DNA of 64,000 nucleotides from Micromonospora sediminimaris (lineage in GTDB: Bacteria > Actinomycetota > Actinomycetes > Mycobacteriales > Micromonosporaceae), in assembly GCA_900112325.1 (NCBI GenBank), contig FOLJ01000019.1, positions 62,001-126,000 of the forward strand, in the 5' to 3' direction. Below the pieces are notes generated by a model, which worked only from the letters and a program-made list of their open reading frames with translations, did not search any database and had not been told where the DNA came from. This document shows positions 59,173 through 64,000 of this stretch, piece by piece. The position numbers and the translations under genes are program-made. How positions within the stretch are numbered: position 1 is the stretch's first letter; each line of letters opens with the position of its first letter.

Positions 59173-59703
59173 ATGAAATTGCGACAATTCGGCTTCATCG
59201 CCGCACTGCTTCTGGCTGCCTCGGCATCGGGTAGCGGAGTCATGCCACCGGACACCATCGCCGTCCGTGAGCCCGTCGCGTCGGTGAGCGTCGTCGATCT
59301 CGATGGAGTGGCCGATGTGGACTTCGGTGACTCGGAGAGCGAGCTGACCCGGCGCGGCATCCTGCGTACCGACGTCGACGCCTGCGGCCCGACGCTGGCC
59401 GGACACGACGAGATCAGCCCGATCTTCATCGAGGATCGGCTGGTGCTGCTCTGGGCCGGCGACCCGGTCCGCACCCCGGAGGGCATCGCGGCCGGCTCAC
59501 CCGTCGCCGAGGTCCGGGCGAGCCATCCGACGGTACGTGAACTGCAAGCTCCACAGGGGACGTACCGCTTCGACGGCCTGCTCGCCCGCGACGGCGACCG
59601 CGCCTACCTGTTCCTGCACGACGGCCAGACGGTGCGAAAAGTCATCGCCGGGTACGCCGACTGGGCCCACCGCCTCTTCATCGAGGGCCACGCCCCCTGC
59701 TGA
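59173..59703 (+). CDS. Exported hypothetical protein
   Basis: A 176-aa protein with a Sec-type signal peptide (MKLRQFGFIAALLLAASASGSG) and an outside domain with two Cys (VDACGPTLAG and the C-terminal HAPC), which may pair. DFGDSESELTRRGILRTD and the repeat-like spacing SPVAEVRASHPTVRELQAPQGTYRFDGLL resemble small beta-rich secreted proteins; family unknown. It starts 39 nt after the 58576 gene and may be cotranscribed. Confidence 0.72.
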   Translation: MKLRQFGFIAALLLAASASGSGVMPPDTIAVREPVASVSVVDLDGVADVDFGDSESELTRRGILRTDVDACGPTLAGHDEISPIFIEDRLVLLWAGDPVRTPEGIAAGSPVAEVRASHPTVRELQAPQGTYRFDGLLARDGDRAYLFLHDGQTVRKVIAGYADWAHRLFIEGHAPC

Positions 59704-59709
59704 GCCGCG

Positions 59710-60939
59710 TCACCAGCTGACCGGCAGTTCCACCGGGCCGAGGATGGCGTGCCCCTGCTTCCACCGCACCTCGTCCGGTGCCACGGCCAGCCGCAACGTC
59801 GGCAGCTCGCGCAGCAGTAGCGCCAACGCGACCCGGACCTCCAGGGCACCCAGGTGCGCGCCGACGCAGTAGTGCGGGCCGTACCCGAAGGAGAGGTGCG
59901 GGTTCGGGTCCCGGCCGAAGTCCATCCGCTCCGGGTCGGCGAAGACCCGTGGATCCCGGTTCGCGGCATCGTGCGACGGGATGACGATGTCGCCCTCGGT
60001 CAGCCGCACGCCGCTGGGCAGCGTCACGTCGGCCATCACCCGCCGGGGCATCTCGTCTCCGTTGGAGGTCGAGTGCAGCCGCTCCAACTCGGTGACCGCC
60101 CCGTCGACCTGCTCCGGATGCTCCAGCAGGTAGTCCCATGCGCAGTCGTGCCCGGCGTACGGGCGGGTGCGCAACAGGTACACGAACGTCGAGATGGAAC
60201 TGGCCGTGGTCTCCCATCCGCCGACGATCAGCGAGAGTGGAAGTTTGACTTGGACGTCCACCGGCTGGTCCGCCGCCGCCGTCGCGATCCGGGTCATCAG
60301 GTCGTCGCGGGGGCAGCCGCGCCGTCCGTCCAGCTGCTGCCACAGGTAGCCGCCCATCTCCTCGGCGGACCGGGCGGCCTCGGCTCGGGTGAGGTCGGCG
60401 GTGCCCATGAACATGTCGCCCCAGCGGCGGAACTGCGCCCGGTCCGGCTCGGGCAGGCCGAGCAGGTCGGATATCACGTTCAGGGCGAACGGTACGGCGA
60501 AGTCACCCACCAGATCCGCCGAGCCGCCCTTGGCGGCCAGCACCGCGAGCTGAGCCTCGGCAGCCGCACGCACCGTCTCGCGTAGCCCGGACACGGCGGG
60601 CTTGGTGAAGCTGTCCTTCACAGTTCCCCGGACCGCGGCGTGCTCCGCCCCGTCCATGCCGAGCATCGTCCCGGACACATCGACCTGGTCAGCGTGGGCG
60701 GCAGCGGCCCGGGAGAACAGATCCTGGCGGCGGAGCACCTCCCGGACGTCGTCGTACCGGCAGATCAGCAGCGCCGGCAGCCACTCCCCGCCAACCTGGC
60801 GGACCACCGGCAGGACGCCGGATTCCGAGGCGGCGAGCTGCGCGTAGTAGGGGTGCTTCTCCGGGCCGCGCGTCCGGTCGATGCCATCCGCGTCGACGTT
60901 CAACGGGTGTCGTACTGGACCGTCGTCGACTGCCACCAT
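59710..60939 (-). CDS. Cytochrome P450
   Basis: A 409-aa soluble bacterial P450 (CYP105/107-like size). The heme loop is FGYGPHYCVGAHLG (Cys about 358), with ExxR in TELERLHS near 283. The I-helix oxygen-activation motif is GGWETT where AG[HDE]-x-T is usual. It needs ferredoxin/reductase partners encoded elsewhere, since none adjoin it. The substrate is unknown; no biosynthetic genes flank it. Start ATG 60939 lies in an AT-richer promoter patch (CAATTACCATGGCATTAC). Confidence 0.92.
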   Translation of the reverse strand: MVAVDDGPVRHPLNVDADGIDRTRGPEKHPYYAQLAASESGVLPVVRQVGGEWLPALLICRYDDVREVLRRQDLFSRAAAAHADQVDVSGTMLGMDGAEHAAVRGTVKDSFTKPAVSGLRETVRAAAEAQLAVLAAKGGSADLVGDFAVPFALNVISDLLGLPEPDRAQFRRWGDMFMGTADLTRAEAARSAEEMGGYLWQQLDGRRGCPRDDLMTRIATAAADQPVDVQVKLPLSLIVGGWETTASSISTFVYLLRTRPYAGHDCAWDYLLEHPEQVDGAVTELERLHSTSNGDEMPRRVMADVTLPSGVRLTEGDIVIPSHDAANRDPRVFADPERMDFGRDPNPHLSFGYGPHYCVGAHLGALEVRVALALLLRELPTLRLAVAPDEVRWKQGHAILGPVELPVSW

Positions 60940-61194
60940 GCAATTACCATGGCATTACTTCCCAGCGAAGGCAATCGATCACTTTGAGTAACCCGCGCTC
61001 AGGTATCCCACCTCGAGGTCAGAGGCCACCGCTCTGAGATGTGGCGGGCTCGCGGCCGTACCACTTGCGCCAGACGAAGTCGCTACGCATGCTCAGGCCG
61101 CTCCATGTCCGGTCGGCCAGAGATGCCAAACTCTACGGCCGGGGTGGCAGCGGCGATGCTGGGCCTTCGCGGCATGGTGTTCTGAGGAGGGCTG

Positions 61195-61533
61195 ATGTCG
61201 CTGGACGGCTGGCTGGCGTGCACCGAGTGCCGGATCTGCCTCGCCCTGGGCAAGCCGATCCGACCCGATGGCGACAACATCCGCTACTTCCAGGTGGGAT
61301 ACACGGCGAACTCCGCCCAGTCCGACCTGACCCGAGCGCTCTGGAAATTCCTCGCCGACCACGCCGGCCACCCACTCCGGGTGCTCGTCACAGGCCAGCC
61401 TGGCTACGACGACCTTGAACACTTCATCGAAATCGGCGGTGACGCCGCGCCGGACATCCCGTTCGAGGAGTACCTGCAGGATTTCCGGGCCGACTTCGGG
61501 CGGGCCGCAGACCGCCCCCTGAGCACCGGCTGA
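61195..61533 (+). CDS. Small hypothetical protein with CxxC motif
   Basis: A 112-aa protein beginning MSLDGWLACTECRICLALGK (C-x2-C-x2-C), then YFQVGYTANSAQSDLTRALWKFLADHAGHPLRVLVTG, and an acidic stretch DLEHFIEIGGDAAPDIPFEEYLQDFRADFG. It looks like a small folded protein with a metal-binding lead-in, similar to actinobacterial unknowns. ATG follows GAGGAGG with 4-nt spacing. It lies between the P450 and tRNA-Ser(CGA). Confidence 0.72.
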   Translation: MSLDGWLACTECRICLALGKPIRPDGDNIRYFQVGYTANSAQSDLTRALWKFLADHAGHPLRVLVTGQPGYDDLEHFIEIGGDAAPDIPFEEYLQDFRADFGRAADRPLSTG

Positions 61534-61596
61534 GACCGATTGCGCAGCGCCCGGCCGGTCCTCGCGGACCTGCCGGGCGTTCGCGCATCTCAAGAG

Positions 61597-61683
61597 CGGT
61601 GGCGGAGGGATTTGAACCCTCGGAGGGCGTAAACCCTCACACGCTTTCGAGGCGTGCTCCTTAGGCCGCTCGGACACGCCACC
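61597..61683 (-). tRNA. tRNA-Ser (CGA anticodon)
   Basis: An 87-nt class II tRNA read on the minus strand. The acceptor is GGTGGCG/CGCCACC with discriminator G; anticodon stem CACGC/GCGTG has loop CTCGAAA, anticodon CGA (reads TCG); long variable arm. CCA is not encoded. Confidence 0.96.
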
Positions 61684-61745
61684 GCCGACGAGGGTACAGG
61701 ACCGCAGGTTCCGACGCCGAACCGGTCCCGGCCAGGCCGGCCTGG

Positions 61746-61751
61746 CAGGAT
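61746..61751 (+). promoter_or_regulatory. -10 box CAGGAT, leaderless start
   Basis: CAGGAT lies 7 nt before the deoD ATG, which has no RBS. Confidence 0.45.
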
Positions 61752-61758
61752 CAACGCC

Positions 61759-62466
61759 ATGAGTACGCACATCGGCGCGAAGCCGGGCGAGATCGCCGAG
61801 CGGGTCCTGATGCCGGGTGACCCCCTGCGGGCCAAGTGGATCGCGGAGACCTACCTCGAGGGCGCGAACTGCTACTCGACGGTCCGGGGCATGCTGGGCT
61901 TCACCGGCCGTTGGAACGGCGTGGAGGTTTCCGTGCAGGGCTCCGGGATGGGCATGCCCTCGGCTTCGATCTACGCCCACGAGCTGGTGAACGAGTATGG
62001 CGTGAAGTCGCTGATCCGGGTCGGCTCGTGCGGCGCGCTCAGCGAGGATCTCCAGCTGCGCGACGTGATCGCGGCGATCGGGTCGTCCACCGACTCGAAC
62101 ATGAACCGGATGCGTTTCGACGGGCTGATCGACTACGCCCCGGTCGCCGACTTCGGGCTGCTGCGTACCTCGGTGGAGGTGGCCGAGCGGCGCGGCATCG
62201 CGATGCGGGTCGGGCCGATCCTGGCTGCGGACGCCTTCTACACCGACCGGCCGGACCTCTACGACAGCCTCGCGGAGTACGGCGTGCTGGCGGTGGAGAT
62301 GGAGTCGGCGGCGCTGTACACGATCGCCGCCCGGTTCAAGGCCCGCGCCCTGACCCTGTTGACGGTGAGCGACCACATCAAGACCGGCGAGAAGACCACC
62401 TCCCAGGAGCGGGAGCAGACCTTCAGCCAGATGGTCGAGATCGCCTTGGACACCATCATCGCCTGA
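61759..62466 (+). CDS. deoD: Purine nucleoside phosphorylase (hexameric, DeoD type)
   Basis: A 235-aa enzyme of purine salvage, cleaving purine (deoxy)nucleosides with phosphate. VLMPGDPLRAKWIAETYLE, SVQGSGMGMPSASIYAHEL, LIRVGSCGA and LAVEMESAALYTIA are all DeoD signatures; the active-site Asp lies in TVSDHIKTGE. The length equals the E. coli type. ATG lies 7 nt after a -10 box. A clean hairpin terminator follows. Confidence 0.95.
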   Translation: MSTHIGAKPGEIAERVLMPGDPLRAKWIAETYLEGANCYSTVRGMLGFTGRWNGVEVSVQGSGMGMPSASIYAHELVNEYGVKSLIRVGSCGALSEDLQLRDVIAAIGSSTDSNMNRMRFDGLIDYAPVADFGLLRTSVEVAERRGIAMRVGPILAADAFYTDRPDLYDSLAEYGVLAVEMESAALYTIAARFKARALTLLTVSDHIKTGEKTTSQEREQTFSQMVEIALDTIIA

Positions 62467-62481
62467 TCCGGTCGAGCCCGA

Positions 62482-62513
62482 CGTCCCGCCACCCCCCGTG
62501 CGGTGGCGGGACG
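62482..62513 (+). terminator. Terminator after deoD
   Basis: CGTCCCGCCACC and GGTGGCGGGACG form a perfect 12-bp stem with an 8-nt loop. Confidence 0.88.
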
Positions 62514-62558
62514 CTCTGTGTCGGGGTCGGTGTGACGGCCTCCACTGGGTAAATGTAT

Positions 62559-62586
62559 ACGACCGGTCGTTCTTATTTAGTAGTCT
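62559..62586 (+). promoter_or_regulatory. TetR operator and -10 box
   Basis: ACGACCGGTCGT (62559-62570) is a perfect 12-bp palindrome inside an AT-rich patch. TAGTCT (62581-62586) lies 6 nt before the ATG, so the repressor site covers the promoter of its own leaderless gene. Confidence 0.75.
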
Positions 62587-62592
62587 CGCCGC

Positions 62593-63231
62593 ATGAACGT
62601 CGACGGCCGGCTCGCCCGGGGGCAGCGCACCCGCACCGCTGTGCTGGACGCCGCCGTCAGCCTGGCCTCCGCCAGCGGCCTCGACGGGCTCTCCCTCGGG
62701 CATCTCGCCGAGTCGCTCGGGGTCAGCAAGTCCGGCCTCTTCGCGCACTGGCGCTCCAAGGAGGAGTTGCAGCTCGCCACCATCGACCGGGCCGTCGCCC
62801 AGTGGCAGGAACAGATCATCGGCCCGGCGCTGCGCACCCCCCGGGGCGTACGCCGGATCCACGCGCTGCACGAGGCCCGGATCGCCTTCTACGCCGGTCG
62901 GGTGCTGCCCGGCGGCTGCTTCTTCGCCACCACGGAATTCGAGTTCAACGCCCGGCCCGGCGCCGTCCGCGACCGCCTGGCCGAGGTCTTCGCCGCGTGG
63001 ACGAGGTTCCTCGAACGGCTCGTCACCGAGGCGATCGAGCTGGGCGAGTTGCCCGCCGGCACGGATGTGGCGCTGCTGGCGTACGAGATCGACGCGTACG
63101 GCATCGCCGCCGCCATGCGCTCCCGCCTGCTCGACCCGGAGGTCACCTACCGGCACGCCCGCCTGGGCGTGCTGAACCGCCTACGGGCGCTCTGCCCCGA
63201 TCCCGCTCTGCTACCGGAAGGCCCGTCATGA
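62593..63231 (+). CDS. TetR-family regulator
   Basis: A 212-aa regulator with HTH at about 12-55 (RTAVLDAAVSLASASGLDGLSLGHLAESLGVSKSGLFAHW) and a C-terminal domain typical of the TetR_C_6-like group (GGCFFATTEFEFNARPG, with one buried Cys). It overlaps the thioesterase gene by 4 nt, and a perfect palindromic operator lies in its promoter, so it most likely represses itself and that gene in response to an acyl compound. Confidence 0.92.
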   Translation: MNVDGRLARGQRTRTAVLDAAVSLASASGLDGLSLGHLAESLGVSKSGLFAHWRSKEELQLATIDRAVAQWQEQIIGPALRTPRGVRRIHALHEARIAFYAGRVLPGGCFFATTEFEFNARPGAVRDRLAEVFAAWTRFLERLVTEAIELGELPAGTDVALLAYEIDAYGIAAAMRSRLLDPEVTYRHARLGVLNRLRALCPDPALLPEGPS

Positions 63232-63680
63232 GTCACGCAGTCGCCGAACAGCCCGCCGTCGAGTACGGCCACGTCGAGCGCACCATGGTTCACTTCGACG
63301 ACCTCGACGCCCTCGGCATCCTGCACAACGCCCGGTACGCGCTGCTGCTGGAACGGGCGCTCACCGCGTACTGGTCCGACCGGGGCGTCGCCTACCAGGC
63401 CGGCCGGGCCAGCACGCCCGACGTGTTCCACGCGGTACGCGAATTCACCATCAGCTACCTCGCGCCCGTCACCGGCACCGGCCCGGTCGCGGTGCACTTC
63501 TGGCTGGAGCAGCTCGGCACCAGCAGCGCCAGGTACGCCTTCCGCTTCCACTCGCTCGACGGCACCACGACGTACGCGGAAGGGCAGCGCGCGGTCGTCC
63601 GCCTCGACCCGGCCACCCTGCGGCCGGCCCCCTGGACCGACACCGCCCGGGCGGTCGCCACCACGCTGCTGCGCTCCTGA
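63228..63680 (+). CDS. Hot-dog fold acyl-CoA thioesterase (4HBT type)
   Basis: A 150-aa hot-dog protein: HFDDLDALGILHNARYALLLERALTAYW contains the 4HBT active-site Asp in the first helix region (D-x-D-ALGILHN), then FTISYLAPVTGTGPVAVHFWLEQLG and a final beta strand ARYAFRF. It probably hydrolyses an aromatic or branched acyl-CoA. ATG overlaps the TetR stop (ATGA). It converges on tadA. Confidence 0.88.
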   Translation: MSHAVAEQPAVEYGHVERTMVHFDDLDALGILHNARYALLLERALTAYWSDRGVAYQAGRASTPDVFHAVREFTISYLAPVTGTGPVAVHFWLEQLGTSSARYAFRFHSLDGTTTYAEGQRAVVRLDPATLRPAPWTDTARAVATTLLRS

Positions 63681-63692
63681 ATCCCTGAGGGC

Positions 63693-64000
63693 TCAGCGGA
63701 AGAAGGCGCGCAGGACGGCGGCGTTCTCGGTCTCCAGGATGCCGCCGTACACCTCGGGTCGGTGGTTGAGCCGGCGGTCACGCAGCACGTCCCAGAGCGA
63801 ACCGGCGGCGCCCGTCTTGGGTTCCCAGGCACCGAAGACCACTGTCGAGACCCGGGCCAGCACCAGCGCCCCGGCACACATCGTGCAGGGTTCGAGGGTC
63901 ACCACCAGGGTGCAGCCGTCCAGCCGCCAGCGGCCCAGCCGCTCGGCCGCCCGGCGTAGCGCGAGCACCTCGGCGTGCGCGGTCGGGTCGCCGGTCAGCT
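63693..64000 (-). CDS. tadA: tRNA adenosine deaminase, 3' part (partial)
   Basis: The visible C-terminal part, running off the right edge, has the deaminase zinc motif HAEVLALR (His and Glu) and VTLEPCTMCAGALVLARVSTVVFGAWEPKTGAAGSLWDVL, the PCxxC half of the site. These are TadA-specific (A34 to I34 in tRNA-Arg). The 5' end of the gene lies beyond 64000. The C-terminal tail (ETENAAVLRAFFR) is complete. Confidence 0.92.
   Translation of the reverse strand, partial: LTGDPTAHAEVLALRRAAERLGRWRLDGCTLVVTLEPCTMCAGALVLARVSTVVFGAWEPKTGAAGSLWDVLRDRRLNHRPEVYGGILETENAAVLRAFFR

Noticed and set aside
59710..60939. P450 as part of a secondary-metabolite cluster
   Set aside because: No PKS, NRPS, terpene or tailoring genes adjoin it; it stands alone among small unknowns.

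Overview
The window is about 72-75% GC by eye, with GTG/ATG starts, dense overlapping operons, mycobacterial-type regulators (Crp, WhiB) and several mycothiol-era actinobacterial families. It looks like a chromosomal segment of a Micromonosporaceae actinomycete (Micromonospora/Salinispora-like). This placement is inferred from protein families and codon bias; no 16S or other marker is present. Much of the backbone follows the gene order of Mycobacterium tuberculosis Rv3676-Rv3752 as I recall it: crp; MBL hydrolase, RidA and DUF4177; the two ArsA/Get3-like ATPases; whiB4; ponA2; metallophosphoesterase; then ask-asd, leuA, recR-ybaB-dnaX and tadA.

Layout. 0.1-0.8 kb: crp. 1.0-10.3 kb: a co-directional acyl-CoA catabolic cluster (TetR regulator, TIGR03084 protein, AtuA-like protein, two acyl-CoA dehydrogenases, biotin-dependent carboxylase beta and alpha subunits). 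10.4-21.0 kb: a signalling and membrane block (glutamate-binding lipoprotein with a membrane partner, HxlR regulator, receptor-like Ser/Thr kinase, cyclase-AAA-TPR protein). 21.0-31.0 kb: the conserved MBL/ridA/DUF4177/ArsA/whiB/PBP/YqeY/phosphoesterase block, ending near tRNA-Pro. 31-43.4 kb: small membrane proteins, a calcineurin-type phosphodiesterase divergent from a GGDEF cyclase, lysC-asd with an internal start for the aspartokinase beta subunit, leuA with a leucine-rich leader peptide, an MFS exporter and a secreted HNH lipoprotein. 43.4-49.5 kb: a complete dppABCDF peptide ABC transporter. 49.7-54.9 kb: recR-ybaB-dnaX, SRP RNA and tRNA-Ser(GGA). 54.9-61.7 kb: an accessory segment (PadR pair, XRE/DUF397 group, small unknowns, P450) between two opposite tRNA-Ser genes. 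61.7-64 kb: deoD, a TetR/thioesterase operon and the 3' part of tadA.

Regulatory layer. At least ten genes have a TANNNT/CANNNT-type -10 box 6-7 nt before the start codon, indicating leaderless transcripts. Clear palindromic or repeated operators precede the two TetR genes, the HxlR gene and the PadR gene. The 3' ends of operons carry strong GC hairpins. At least seven intergenic spaces hold a separate class of long imperfect palindromes with related outer sequences (GATC-x-TGnAGTT-like or GTTGCGGCAT), which look like a dispersed repeat family. The best candidates for something new are these palindromes, the repeat-rich dnaX/SRP interval, the leuA attenuator and the orphan solute-binding protein/membrane protein pair.
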